Position numbers and translations under genes: made by a program. Positions 13,030 through 24,074 of a DNA stretch of 64,000 nt are shown one piece after another. Positions within the stretch are counted from its first letter, which is position 1. Each line of letters begins with the position of its first letter. The DNA is from Blasia pusilla (lineage: Eukaryota; Marchantiophyta; Marchantiopsida; Blasiales), in the NCBI GenBank assembly GCA_050084515.1, contig CM114273.1, forward strand, positions 25,854,001-25,918,000, given 5' to 3'. A model generated the notes under the pieces. The model was not told where the DNA came from and did not search any database. It saw only the letters and a list, made by a program, of their open reading frames with translations.

Positions 13030-14090
13030 GAGATGGATGACATGGGCCATCGGGGCACATGTCATTTCTTGGGTGTGGTAGGCACCATAAATCTTGAAGA
13101 TTTCATCCAAGATTTCGACACGTGGTGCGACTTCTAGGAGATAGGGATCCCCACGTGGTTCAACCCTTTTATGGCATGGAAGGGGTTGTTCCAGCACTTG
13201 GAAGGTCCGCCGATGGATGACTACATGGAATTCCGATCTTTATACTCAGTAGATATCAATGCCTGGAGGGTGTATTGGGCTCTAGGGTTTGTGTCCGCTA
13301 GTGGCCGCGAGGCATATGGTGGGAAAGTGAGGGCGGAGAGTCCGTGGACTAGATGGGGAGGATGGCAGTGAGAGTGGTGAGGTGGCAGAGACCTCTTGTG
13401 GTAGAGGACCACCGAGTTTTAGTCCTACAGTGTAGTTCTTCTGACAGTTAGGGAGGAGCTCCCAAGGCATGCGGACCGACAAGCTAAAGAGTCTACAGGA
13501 TTTTCAGCAGAGATCGGGTGAGAGTATGAGGGAGGCGTTCACGCGTATACGACGGTTGATCGTTGCCACATATGGGGTGACTGAGGCATAGTCAATACAA
13601 TATTGGTACTGGATGTTGGACGAGGAGCTACAGAGGAGAGTTCGGGATGAGATGTTTCTTCACACAGCGACGGCTAGTGGTCTTCGAGTCATCTGAGCAA
13701 GTAGAGCTCAATATGAGTGAGGAGCAGGTGGTGACAATGGGATTTGACGGGTCGACGAGTAAGTAGACCCAAAGGTGCCCCAACATGCACCAGTACCATG
13801 GGAGCGGGCTAGTGGGCCTAGAGAGTAGGGTGGGGATTGTGAGCCGATGAGGCAACGGCCCGTACCGACATATGTTTCCCAACAGGGACTAGGGTTGTCT
13901 TGTTGGACGTGTGGTGGGTCACATAGGCAGAGGGAGTGTCCACAGCATGGGAGAGGGCCACGGGCGCGTATGATTGCTCAAGAGCCACATAGGATGGCCC
14001 CACCACAGTTCTAGTGTGATCATTATCACTTATATGGTCACACTAGGGATAGGTATTATGATCTTTGCCATGAGGTACGTCTAGAGGTAG
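13030..14090 (+). pseudogene. Gag remnant of element 3
   Basis: From 13033 the plus strand reads MDDMGHRGTCHFLGVVGTIN, then a DFIQDF-TWCDF segment and a TAG stop near 13135. MAWKGLFQHLEGPPMDDYMEF (near 13171) follows. This matches gag of elements 1 and 2 residue for residue in many places. A zinc knuckle CWTCGGSHRQREC lies near 13905-13945, followed by a degenerate second one, CDHYHLYGHTRDR, near 14018. Stops and frameshifts between these pieces show it is not functional. Confidence 0.78.
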
Positions 14091-14099
14091 GTAGAGAAC

Positions 14100-15418
14100 T
14101 TGGGGGCGAGAGAGTTGGTAGATGATCGTGGTGGTAGAGTGCTATCATCAATCATAGGAGGTGGAGGACGTGCACCCAATGCAGCGCTCCTTACGCGCAT
14201 CGATCAGTTGGATCAGAGGATTGCTGCTATGACGTTGATGCAACTACATGCAGGCCCAAAGCTGAGAGTAACTAGTGTAGCGCCAGCCTCCACATCTTAC
14301 CACAATGTTGGTGAGGATTCTGCGGGGATGGGATTTATGTGTAGTGCAGCTCAGGTTGAGGGTGCTGCAGTGGTGACTCGAGGTGCTATGAGAGTAACCG
14401 AGCCATCGAGAAGTGGGGTTGAGATTGACCCAGAGGAGGGGACCGATGGGCGGCAGGCTAGGGTTCCCCAGTCGTTCACATTGTCGGAGGCACTTCATAC
14501 GCTGTCTATGGTGCCTTGACGACCGGTAGTACCCGCGGGTGAGGCAGGTGCGTCAACGTCACAAGGACTTGGAGAGATGACTCCTATGCTGGCTGGGGAG
14601 GAGCAAATGATGATCATGTTGTTGGAGGTGGTCATTAGGGTGAGCCATGCTCCGTTGCTTTCCGCCATAGAGTTGGCAACGTTGGGAATTGGAATAGCGG
14701 AGGTGTCCCTGCTGGCCGCCACGTTGTGTGAGCGTAGAGAGGTGATTGCCTCTCGTTCAAAGGTAGTTGAGGAGGTGGTGGACTTGCCCTCAAAGCAGGT
14801 GCTCGGGATGCTCCCCACTGAGTCATGGCATGCTGCGGCGGCGAAGTTGGTAGATATGCCAGCTAGGCATACGATAGAGCGAGGTATGATCACACTAGGT
14901 GTGGTGTTGTTGGATAATCGAGCATGAGTGTTTTGCTTGGTTAGTCCCACAGGTACGATGTACCACCCGCAGCTTGTCCTAATTGATTCGGGAGCGCAAT
15001 TCTTGATGTTAGGGACTGCGGCGTGTTTGGCGTTGGGTTTAGAGAAAGGCGACATTGAGGGTTGTCCCTTTCAGAGACATACCTCTATTGGGGGCGTATC
15101 ACCATGCAGTACATGACTTGACATGAGTTGGTGGTTAGACTCTAGCCAGAGCACGAGTCGGATAGTGCAATGGTGTGCACTCGGGAAATTACGATATCGG
15201 CGGAGTCATGTGATGTGTTGGTAGGGAGTACACTGTTGTATCCCCTTGGTTTCATCTTGGATTTTTGGGAGGAGACGGTTTCTTATCAACCAGGGTGGCC
15301 ATTAGATGATGGACATGTGAGCCATCTATCGGTATTATTTGCAAGGAGTAGTGGTGGTCGATCATATGAGGATAAGATGACCACATTGGCAGCATTCACA
15401 GGTGATGTTAGTTGATCA
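14100..15418 (+). pseudogene. Protease region remnant of element 3
   Basis: Open pieces at 14100-14519, 14577-14927, 14928-15116 and 15170-15415 correspond in order to the linker and protease of element 2. The retropepsin core reads LIDSGAQFLMLGTAACLALG near 14980-15045, so the catalytic DSGA is kept. The later VLVGSTLLYPLG segment matches the VLVGGAVLNPMG segment of element 2, and MTTLAAFTGD matches MATLAAFCSA. An in-frame TGA at 14925 and other breaks make it a pseudogene. Confidence 0.75.
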
Positions 15419-15627
15419 TTAGATGAGGGCTGAGAGAGAGGAGCACACATGCGGAGGACATTCCCGTAGCGGATAGTCCCACGGAGAGACATGCCAGGGT
15501 GGGTTATCTCTTCCCATAGTGCGGAACTTCGTTATTATTGAAGGGAACGAGCGTTGAGATGAGTGGAGTTCTGACGGGCTCGCGAGGTATGTGTGGAGCC
15601 GTGTCTATGTTTGGAGCAGGTTAGAGA

Positions 15628-15690
15628 GTGTTAGATCTCTTTAGAGGGTTCAACACGGCGGGTTGCTGTAGTATGGCAGTGTTGCGGGGA
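15628..15690 (+). pseudogene. Probable stub of methyltransferase motif I in element 3
   Basis: At 15628 the plus strand reads VLDLFRGF, which resembles the VLDLFGGI of motif I in elements 1 and 2. It sits where expected, downstream of the protease module. Homology is lost soon after. GDHVWNICVC near 15727 may correspond to the KDHVRNCAPC of the integrase C-terminus, which would mean one large internal deletion joins methyltransferase to integrase. The match is short, so this is a tentative call. Confidence 0.45.
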
Positions 15691-15801
15691 TGACGGCACC
15701 TATGGTGCTAAATGTGTATAGGATAGGGGATCATGTCTGGAACATATGTGTGTGCTATGTGCAATTAGGGGGACCCAACTGCCAGCTAGGGTGTGGTTTT
15801 G

Positions 15802-15935
15802 GGGTCCCTTTGTATATGGGTGAGTATATTTCGTTTATGTATGGATCTACCCGTATGTTGAGGAAGATTGGTGTTGTGTGGTGTGTAGATGTGACCAGCG
15901 ATGTGGATTGTGTAGCGATGTGTATGCGCATGACA
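15802..15935 (+). repeat. Block B1 of element 3
   Basis: About 130 bp from GGGTCCCTTTGTA to GTATGCGCATGACA. It is repeated at about 16430-16564. It directly follows AGCTAGGGTGTGG, a purine-rich block shared with element 2 (AGCTAGGGGGGG on the minus strand at 29789-29800), which is a candidate polypurine tract. Only three bases separate it from the following block A2. Confidence 0.7.
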
Positions 15936-15938
15936 ACT

Positions 15939-16564
15939 GTCACATCTTATTTTGATGTAGGTAGGGTTCTATCGCGTCAACGACATAGAGAGTCAACGGG
16001 TTGTTTGGGTATAACTTTGTCCCGAGATGTCGAATGAGGTTGGCAATAGGTCTGTTGTGTCGGGAACGTCGTTTATGGAAATTTCTCTATTTGGTTTTAG
16101 TTCGTCAGATGACCCATTGACCGAGTCAACGGTCACCCAATAATCTGTGCACGCAAGTTACCATTGGTAAGGCTATTTTTGGAGGAAGAGCCTTTTGGAT
16201 CTTCCCAAGGGTATAAGAGTGAGGAAGATGGCTTTCCCAAGCCATCTTTCTCATGTTGAGCCTTAGGAGCACCTCTCTTGCAAAGACATGTGTGGATGTG
16301 TAGGAGTTAGGGTCCTATTGTCCAGATTCTCTCATAGCGGAGGGTGGATGTGGTTTGATATGTCGATGTAGATTCACGAGTGAAGTTTTAGGCCGGATGA
16401 GCCATTTTTACTACTCTTGATTTTGTTGTAGGGTCCCTTTGTACATGCTTGAGTATATTTCATTTATGTATGGATTTACCCTTATGTTGGGGAAGCTCGG
16501 TGTTGTGTGGTGTGTAGATGTGACCAACGATGTGGGTTGTGTAGCGATGTGTATGCGCACGACA
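15939..16564 (+). repeat. Blocks A2 plus B2 of element 3
   Basis: A2 (TGTCACATC to about 16430) repeats 11260-11735 and is joined directly to B2, which repeats 15802-15935 and ends GATGTGTATGCGCACGACA. The same 19 bases end element 2 at 29660-29678 on the minus strand. A plus B together have LTR-like ends, TGTC...GACA, over 626 bp. This is the same architecture as the 648-bp derivative at 40686-41333. Confidence 0.72.
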
Positions 16565-19500
16565 AATGTGTGCTCTCTCGATTCCTAAAAAATCCTAAAG
16601 TGTTCGTGATCATAGATCCTTGTCACCCTTCTACTTCCTTTCTTCTCCGTGTAAAGAGAACGTGTGATCTCTTGATTCGTAAAAGAAGCTTAAAATATCC
16701 CTGATCATAGATCCCTGTATGCATATGCATAACACGGGCGTTCTTACTAGTCCCTTTTAATTCTGTACTATTTGAATAACATTCTCCATTGGGGCCCTAA
16801 CATTCTTTTCAAATGCAAAGGTGAGAGAAAATAAATTTGTTAATATGGCATATGCACTTGGGATGTCCTAGGAGTATAGATATGAAGAGTAATGAAATGA
16901 CGTGAATATATGCACACTTCCATTTACAAGCATATCCATCCCGAGAAAAGATTTTCTGAAATTTCAACAAATGTTCATGTCCCCAAAAGGAATGAGAACA
17001 TGCATGAAGTTTCCACCCGAAAAGTTGTTCTTCTCGGAAGAAGACTCATAGAGGTGGTGTTGGTCTCCAACCTTTCTACAAATTTTGAGGGTGTGCTATT
17101 TTATAGAATTGGTTTAAAAAAAAATTTGTGGGGGTTGTGAAATAATTTGTTGGATGGCATATGAGGATGTGAAACAAATGTGAAACAAATATTTTGAATC
17201 ATGCTATTCAAAATATGTTTGAAATTCACATGAAGAATAGATTTCGATTGTATTAACTTTCAAGAGTTTTAGAATGTTGTATGACCAGCATCCATGTTTT
17301 TCTCATGTTTTCCATGTAGATAAGTGAATAAATTTTCATTTTTTCCATTGATTTTGAACCAAAAAATGGTCTTTCCCACACTCACATCTCTCCCGCCACA
17401 ATGTCAGCCATGCCTCTTGTGCAAACGAATCTCATTTGTTTGATATGTATGCCCAAACGAATGTGTCACCCTTTGAGAGGAGTGAAGGAGAAAATAATTA
17501 ATAAACACTTATGGAGGACACTTGGATAGCTTAGACTAGTAAGGTGCCAGTGCAATGCATGTGAAATAAAAAAAAAGGTTTGAAGAATTAGAGTACATCC
17601 CATAAAGGGAAGAGATTAATGACGTTGTACCGCAAATTCAAATTTCTTTTCTCATAACATGTGTAATATTATTTTATGTCCAATTGTCATGTGTCCAATA
17701 TAGAGAGGTATTTACAAATCAAGAAGGCAATAACCCATAAAAAAATGAAAAAGAAAAGAAATACGAGTACCTATATAGATAAAAAAGAAAATCGGATGAA
17801 AATCAGGAATTCCTAAAATTAGGCCACCCTAAACGATCTCTATCCGAACACAAAATTTCGGCGCCTTAGGCTATGGGCCTAATTGATTAATTAATCGGTG
17901 GCCAAATGATTAGTTAGCCGCCAGGTAGGCTGGTAGCATCGGCCGTGCTCCCAATTTCCTACACATAAAGAAGCAGGAAAGCAGAAAAAGGAAGAAGAAA
18001 GGGTTTAGGAAAAGAGACCAAAAAGAAACGGAATGCTTTCGCCGTGATAGACGAGGAGGATTCAGGCGCACGGAGGTGGAGCGAGCCTATGGCAGCGGGT
18101 TTTGACCGGAGGCCGAAGAGATAGGGGAAGGAGGAGGTCCCCACACGGAGTGAGCGGAGGCGATCGGTTTGTTCCCTCCGGCGCTTGATTATTAGTCGTT
18201 GGCGGAGGAGGAGGGGGGGAATGCGTCACCTGATAATTACGTGAGATCTGTGGATAAAAGGAGAATTTTGACCACCGCCTTGGGATCCGGAGTCCGAAGA
18301 CGAAGAGAAAAGGGGGAGAGGAGAGGGGTTGGTGGGAAAAGGTACACGACGGAGGCGGGCGACGTTTCCGTGGGGGCGTCCAGCAGCTCGCCCGCCCTCC
18401 CTCGCAGACATTCTCCCCCTCCCGATTTGTGTAAACTGATGCGAATAAAATAAATGATTGAATTACGAGGGAGCGATGGCGCGTGAATGATTGATTTTGA
18501 CTCGCCGGGATCGTTTGGAGTCCCAAGGTGAGAGAGCGAGACCGTGGGAGGAGATGGTGGGAGAAAATGCACGAGTGTTTTCTTCCTCCTCCTCCTCTTT
18601 CTGCTTCTTCTGCTGCTGCTTCTCCTTCTACTTCTTCTTCTTCCCCTTCCTCGTTCCCTTCGTGATCCGCGGTTTTCAGAAAGACATTCCCGAATTGCGA
18701 GATTCTCGTGGAGCTCATTTAGGACGGAGTAATTTCCGAGGAATGTCATTGCGAGTGGATCTAGACTACGTGCCTTTGAGTTTATGTTGTCCGCGCGGGG
18801 ACAGCCCGGAGTCCACGCTTCATCAGCACAGGAGACCGGAAATTTCAACCCGAGTCCGACACGACAGATTCGAGCTCCTAAGAAATTCGTCCCTCAAGTC
18901 TTCCAAACCTTTCGGTATTTTTCTCGAGAGCAAGGGGGGGGGGGGTTTGAAATGAGGGACTCATGCGAATCCGAGGATAAGAACGCTTTGATATCAAAAG
19001 CACATGTCATCACTCGCTCGCTTGAAGCGCCGTGTGTTCCAACACTCGAGTAGTGTAAAGTGTCCAGGAGGGGATTACTTTCGACCTAGTCGAAGGAGGC
19101 GATAACGAGGGGGAATGGGATTTCTTGGGATGGTTTCAAATGGTTGGGATCCACGGGAACGAGAGGATGAGGAAGAGGAGCAAAGGAGAAGAAGACGGCG
19201 TCACATTCGAGATTGCGATAGAAGAAGTGAATGGTTGGTCGAGTTCCTAAGCATAAGCCACCCTACGCGCTCATTCGAAGTGCCATGTCCTCCCTCGAGG
19301 AGCGAATGAAAAAGCGTCTGGCTAGCGAGCGAAGTGACGAAATTCGATCGCATTCTCGGTGGCCATGACTTTCGGTCGAAGGAGGCGAGGTGTTCATTCG
19401 CATTCCAACCAATTAATTAGCCAGAGACGCAAGAGAAAGAGAGAGAGAGGACTGCATCTTCCCAGCGATGTTCGCAGCTGCGAGCGAACGCGATGACGCA

Positions 19501-20930
19501 GCGGACGGTCTGTACGTGCGTTCGAGCCGCGACCGCGAGAAAGGGGAAGGGGAAGGGGAAGAAGCAGGAGAGGAAGGGGAGGAGGAGGAGGGGGAGGTGG
19601 GGACAAGTACAAGATGGAAAACAGTCCGACAGACATGGATCGAATGCTGGAGCCGCAGCAGAAGCGAGGCACCGAATGAGTGGACGTCCAAGAGCATGAG
19701 GCGGAAGAAAGTACAACCCCCTGATCGGAACCGCCTAATCCTGGTCCCCCAAAGTCCTCATACCCACTCTGTGCGCTCTGCCCTGCGATGCTCTGCTGCT
19801 GGAGATCCTCCTAAATTCCTAATCCCTTTCCCTCTGAAGCCTCTCGTGTCTGCTCTCGCGTACAAAAGGCGGGAGCCAAAAGTACGCGCACCATGGAACG
19901 AACGAAGCCCCCCCCAACGCAACAACGACTCTACTACAATAGCATGCAGGTCATTTAATAGAGTGACCAGTGAAACGGAGAACGCTAATCATTTGTCCGT
20001 GTCCCAGGTTCCGCTGGAGCGCTGACGGTGGGATCGGCCGGAGGGGGAGGGGGGCGAAGAAGAGCGGAGGCGGTGGTGGGGACAGCGGTTTATAAATATA
20101 AATGACCTAAAACATGGGTGTATATCCTGGGGAAACCGGAGGACCTGTTGCGTGAGGACGGTCGGATGGGAATCTGGACGGCTCGGATCGAGAAACCCTA
20201 GAAAAGCCCCGATGAGCGGATTTGGCCACAGGCGGGGAGATATTTTGGGCGGTCATAAACGAAGCGGGTGGGGGGGCGTCTCAAATTAGGGCGTGAGGGA
20301 GTCGAGTTGATTGCCAGGTGCAACGGGGCTCGCGGGAAGGACTCGAGAGGAGCGAAGAGAGGAGGACCGCAGAGAAGAGGGGATGGGCCAATGAAGGCCG
20401 CGAGCGTCGTCGTCGGAATGGACAGGTGTCCGTCCGGCGGATTCGGGATCGGAATGGCAGGTTTTGAGGAACGTCGGAGAGCGGTGGGAATACACGGAGG
20501 CCGCGAAAGTAGCTGGTGGTGAGACGGGTATCGAAAGCCGGGAGACGCGAGAGCGTGTGACGCGGCCGCTGTGAGTATTGTCGCCGATGGCAACGACAGC
20601 CGCCAACCGATCGGCGTTGCCCCCTATATTTGGCCTGAGAAAGGCGCCGCCAATATCCGGCCGACGTGGTTGCCTGCTAGGGCTATTCCGTCCGTCGAGC
20701 ACAGGAGCCACTCATCGAGCGCCGCGACTCCGGAACGGGGTAGGATAACACCCCACGTAAGATGCCATCCGGACCCGTCCGATCGCTGCCTGGATTGCGC
20801 ATCGACGCTGCAAAATCCCCTTCCCAGCAAAGTCGGGCGACGGCGCTGGTCCACGATCTCCATCGACGGCTCCCATCGTCCGCTTTCCCGATCCACGGAC
20901 GAGAATCGCCGCCGTCATGGCTTTCCCCTT
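16565..20930. other. Intergenic flank, AT-rich then GA/CT-rich
   Basis: 16565-17960 is AT-rich with no recognisable gene. 17960-20600 is GA- and CT-rich. Several long frames here (18062-18718, 18237-18848, 19468-20025, 20268-20522) consist of Ser/Arg/Leu/Glu low-complexity sequence expected from purine tracts, and I do not call them. A 12-G run lies near 18937. A TATA-like ggtttataaatataaat near 20089 could be a promoter, but no gene can be attached to it. Confidence 0.45.
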
Positions 20931-20934
20931 CCTT

Positions 20935-21440
20935 GCGCTATCCGCCCTCTCTGTCTCTCTCTCTCTTCTCTCTCTCGCTCGCCTCGCCCCTTTGCTCTCT
21001 GTCGCTACGTGTGCTCTGTCTCTCTCCCTCTCTCTCACCGCATCTCTCTCGCCCACAGAGCTCACCTCGAACCTCATCGTCATCTCCCCCCCACCCGCAG
21101 CCCTGCCCGGCCCGGCCCGGCCCTGCCCTGCCCAGCCCAGCAACGCACTGCGCATCCTCATCTTTGTCTCCGATCGCGCAGTAGTGAATCTGCTCCGCGC
21201 GAGCTGCAACCATATCCTATCACTCCTACATCATCCCCTCACCTCTCCGTTCTTCCGCATTTGTCATCTCCGTCCCCCTCGTCCATCCATCCCTCATCTC
21301 CGCTTCCCGCCTTCTCTCGCTCGCTCGCTCGCTCACCCCCGCAACACCTGCCTGCCCGCCCGCCCGCCCGCCCGCTCTCTCTCCCTCCCTTTCTCCCTCC
21401 CTCTCTCCGTCGTTCCCACGCAGCCCTGCACCCTGTGTGC
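20935..21440 (+). promoter_or_regulatory. CT-rich tracts upstream of the GATA gene
   Basis: Dense CTCTCT, CTCGCTCG and CCCGCCCG runs at 20940-21050 and 21310-21430 lie 0.6-1.1 kb before the start codon. Such pyrimidine tracts are common in plant promoters and 5' leaders. No TATA box is obvious. Long frames on both strands here are products of the repeats, not genes. Confidence 0.4.
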
Positions 21441-21786
21441 TGTGCTGAGCTGAGCTGAGCTGTGTGTCGCGGAGCTCTTTGCCTCGCCCGTCGTCCTCAT
21501 ATACACACTGCCACTGTCCTTGCAGATGTCCGCCTCGTCGTCGTCGTCTCGTGCGGTTTCATTCTCTCCGCGCTGCGTTGCTCTGCAACAGTGAGTAGGA
21601 TTCCGCTTGCGCAGTGATTGGAAGTGGCCTTTGTGTCGTGCTCAGGTGCGGAGGACCATCGAGAGTCTCTTCTGCGGTGTCGGCGGACTCAATTGGCGAT
21701 CGCGAGGGCGATCGCTCTTGGGCTCGGCCAGTTTGCTTCTGCGGGCGACGCAGTGGAGGTTGGAGTGGACGCTTTAGGCTGAGGAC

Positions 21787-21944
21787 ATGATCCGGGAAGT
21801 ACCGATTTTTACCGCCTGGAGCTGCTCGCATTGCGGTGATTGCCAATGTCTAGTCCGGTACTCGAATCTGGCGCGCTTAAGGGAACGGTGCTCGGTGATT
21901 CTGGGACGCTACACTCCCTGACACGCAGAATTGGGACTGTTTGA
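21787..21944 (+). promoter_or_regulatory. Two overlapping upstream ORFs before the GATA start
   Basis: An ATG at 21787 opens a frame of 44 codons ending at 21921. A second ATG at 21846 opens 32 codons ending at 21944. Both close before the main start at 22020. If this sequence is in the mature leader they would be expected to lower translation of the GATA protein. A good splice donor (CAACA|GTGAGT at 21591) followed by an acceptor-like ACGCAG near 21928 could remove them, so their presence may depend on splicing. Confidence 0.35.
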
Positions 21945-22019
21945 GTGTGCACCGGGACTTCCTCACCTTCGGCGGCTCGACCCTAGTCAGCTGCAACTCC
22001 GAGCTCCCGCAACCGAAAC

Positions 22020-24074
22020 ATGTTGCAGGCCCCATGCTATGGTCAGCTCGTCTATAGTCATAGTCATTACAAGAAGTTCTGGCTTCGACAAACCGAGACT
22101 GAGGACGAAACAGCAGCGTTGGGCTGCCAGCATGTAGTGAACTGCCCGCAGAAATTCAGCACGTTATCCGCGCCCATTGCCAATATGGCTGGTACTCCTT
22201 CTCCTGGACAACCCGGACAGGCCGCCCCCTGCTGCAATGTAAGTCTCGCAGCATGTGCTAATTCTTTCAACGCGCCCCGTGCTGCAACAGATGGGACTGA
22301 AGCGACTGGAAATGTTGCGAAGGTAGTTCCCGAGTACGACTTGAACCATTTCGAGGAAACGGGTGCTGTCGATTGCACTCTGTCGCTAGGAACCAAGCGG
22401 GACCTTCGAGAGCCCACACCCACAGGATTGTCCCGCTCTACTTCTCCCAACCCCTACGTCTTCAAGTCGAACAACCCGAGCTGGGCGCCGACGATCATGG
22501 ACTCGCCGAATTTCTTCAGCAGTAGGAATTGTGCCACGGACTGCATCAGAGATATTTTCCCTCAGGTACTCATCATTCCTCTTTCCCAAAATTCAGCACT
22601 TTCATGTTCTTGCGACGAAAGAATACTCCCGGGTCGGACCTGTCTGTCTTTCTGTCTGTCTGTCTGTGTGTGTGTGTCTCTCTCTCTCTCTCTCTCTCTG
22701 TGTTGCGATTATGATGTCATGGAGTGGTAATCACTCGTAAAGATCGTGGTTTGGTTCGTTAGTGAGTTTGGATCATCTCAAGTGTAAGCGCTTTGTGGTA
22801 ATATCTAGACGCTGATGCTACCGCTTCTCCTTGTGCGCAGTCTGCCGCTATGCCTGCGCGCCCCAGCCGGATGGGAGCTTTAGCGGCAAATCTCCAGGAT
22901 GACAACTTTTACACTGTGAGGCATGGGGCTGAGAATTCGACTTGCATCTCAGTGGACAAAAACGGAGCAGAGGTGCCCCCACGACCTTCCAAGGGTACCT
23001 ATCCCGTCGCAGAGAATGACAAGAGTGAGGCAGTTACTTTCGGAACCGATAATTGCGCGCAGGACGTTCGGATGTCCGTGTGCCGCACGCCTTGGATCAC
23101 TCCGCTGATGATTCCTGAAGGGGGTGCGCCGGATAACAGCAAGTACTGCGATACACCGTCGCCATTCCCGACCGCTGGAGTGGCGTCACCTCTTAGTGGA
23201 CAGTCTTCTGTCAATGGGGAGGAACCGCGTTTTGCCCAGAGGACCTCAATTCAGGAGTTGGCAGGGTGTGAACCAAGCAACTCTCGGACTGTCGCCAGGA
23301 CTTGCGCCCACTGCGGCACTTTGAAGACACCGCTCTGGAGAAACGGACCTCAAGGACCTAAAGTAAGTGCTTCGAAACCCGGAATGCAAAATTTCTGTTC
23401 TTTCAAGTAAAGTTCGTTTCGGTTGATTTGTTTTCCTGGCTCTTGATCGTGATGTCTAATACAAAGCTGGGTTCAACTTTTGGCAGTCTCTATGCAACGC
23501 ATGTGGGATTAGATTTAAGAAGGCTGGGAGGCGGAATGTGAGTGGAAACTCGCCGGATGCCCAAGGCTCGCTTACATCTGCCCCGAGTCCGCAATCAGTG
23601 AAGCTGAGCCTTCCGAAGTCATCGAAAAGAAAGAACAACGGAGGGGTCACGGCGGCGGTAGCCAGGCAGTGCTGGCCTGTGAACGAAGCCGGGGCAATCG
23701 ACGCCACATTCGACGAGCCGTCATCGCATCAGCCGAAGAGGAACAGATCCTCTTCAGGAGGGGCGGGAGACACGATGGAGAGCTATGGAAGCGAGGGCGA
23801 CGAGACCGGAGGTAGCAGCGGAAACAGCTGCGTCTCATGGCAGCCTCGAGGGGCTACAAATCTTCTGCTGGCACAGAAGCCGCCATCGTCATCGCACCCG
23901 GCGGACCACACCAGCTCCTCCCTGGCGACGTTCCTCACCATCAACGACGCGTTCTACGCGGAGGAGGAGGATTCCAAGCGATCGGTGGCAGTCAGAAGCA
24001 AGGTCTTCGGCAAGGACGAAGAAGAAGGTGCCAAACTCCTCATGGCTCTCTCCTGCGGAGTCGTCCGTGCCTGA
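22020..24074 (+). CDS. B-class GATA transcription factor with LLM domain
   Basis: Three exons join in frame: 22020-22565, 22841-23362 and 23487-24074, giving 551 residues. Both introns have GT-AG ends (CAG|GTACTC...GCGCAG and AAA|GTAAGT...GGCAG). The zinc finger CAHCGTLKTPLWRNGPQGPK / SLCNACGIRFKKAGRR is split by intron 2; its spacing is CX2CX18CX2C, the plant type, and it binds GATA motifs in nuclear DNA. The C-terminus ends ...GAKLLMALSCGVVRA, the Leu-Leu-Met (LLM) motif of the GNC/GNL-like B-GATA subfamily, known in angiosperms for chloroplast, light and cytokinin responses. The protein is longer than many angiosperm relatives because of a long N-terminal region rich in Ser, Pro and Thr with no motif I recognise. 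The start was chosen as the first ATG in the open frame. A (GTCT)/(GT)/(CT) microsatellite lies in intron 1. Confidence 0.92.
22640..22699. repeat. Microsatellite in intron 1 of the GATA gene
   Basis: Successive tracts of CTGT, GT and CT dinucleotides, uninterrupted over about 60 bp, inside the 275-bp first intron. Likely polymorphic. Confidence 0.85.

Larger units (their letters stand above)
11260..16564 (+). mobile_element. Element 3: internally deleted relative of elements 1 and 2
   Basis: Plus-strand order is block A (11260 to about 11735), a leader of about 1.2 kb, gag remnant, protease remnant, a probable stub of the methyltransferase, a conserved 3' block with purine tract (15770-15802), block B (15802-15935), a second block A (15939 to about 16430) and a second block B (to 16564). 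Reverse transcriptase, RNase H and most of integrase are absent, so it would have needed helpers. The termini are TGTC and GACA. I see no target-site duplication (left flank gaacg, right flank aatgt). Confidence 0.8.

Noticed and set aside
11260-16564. Tyrosine-recombinase (DIRS/Ngaro) retrotransposon
   Set aside because: The repeat order fits, but the related element 2 clearly encodes an HHCC and DDE integrase plus a retropepsin, and no tyrosine recombinase frame is present.
18062-18848. Long overlapping frames rich in Ser, Arg, Leu and Glu
   Set aside because: They arise from purine/pyrimidine tracts, occur on both strands and carry no domain.
20571-21458. 295-codon frame upstream of the GATA gene
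   Set aside because: Pro/Ser/Leu low-complexity translation of CT and CCCG repeats, with equal frames on the other strand; better explained as promoter and leader sequence.
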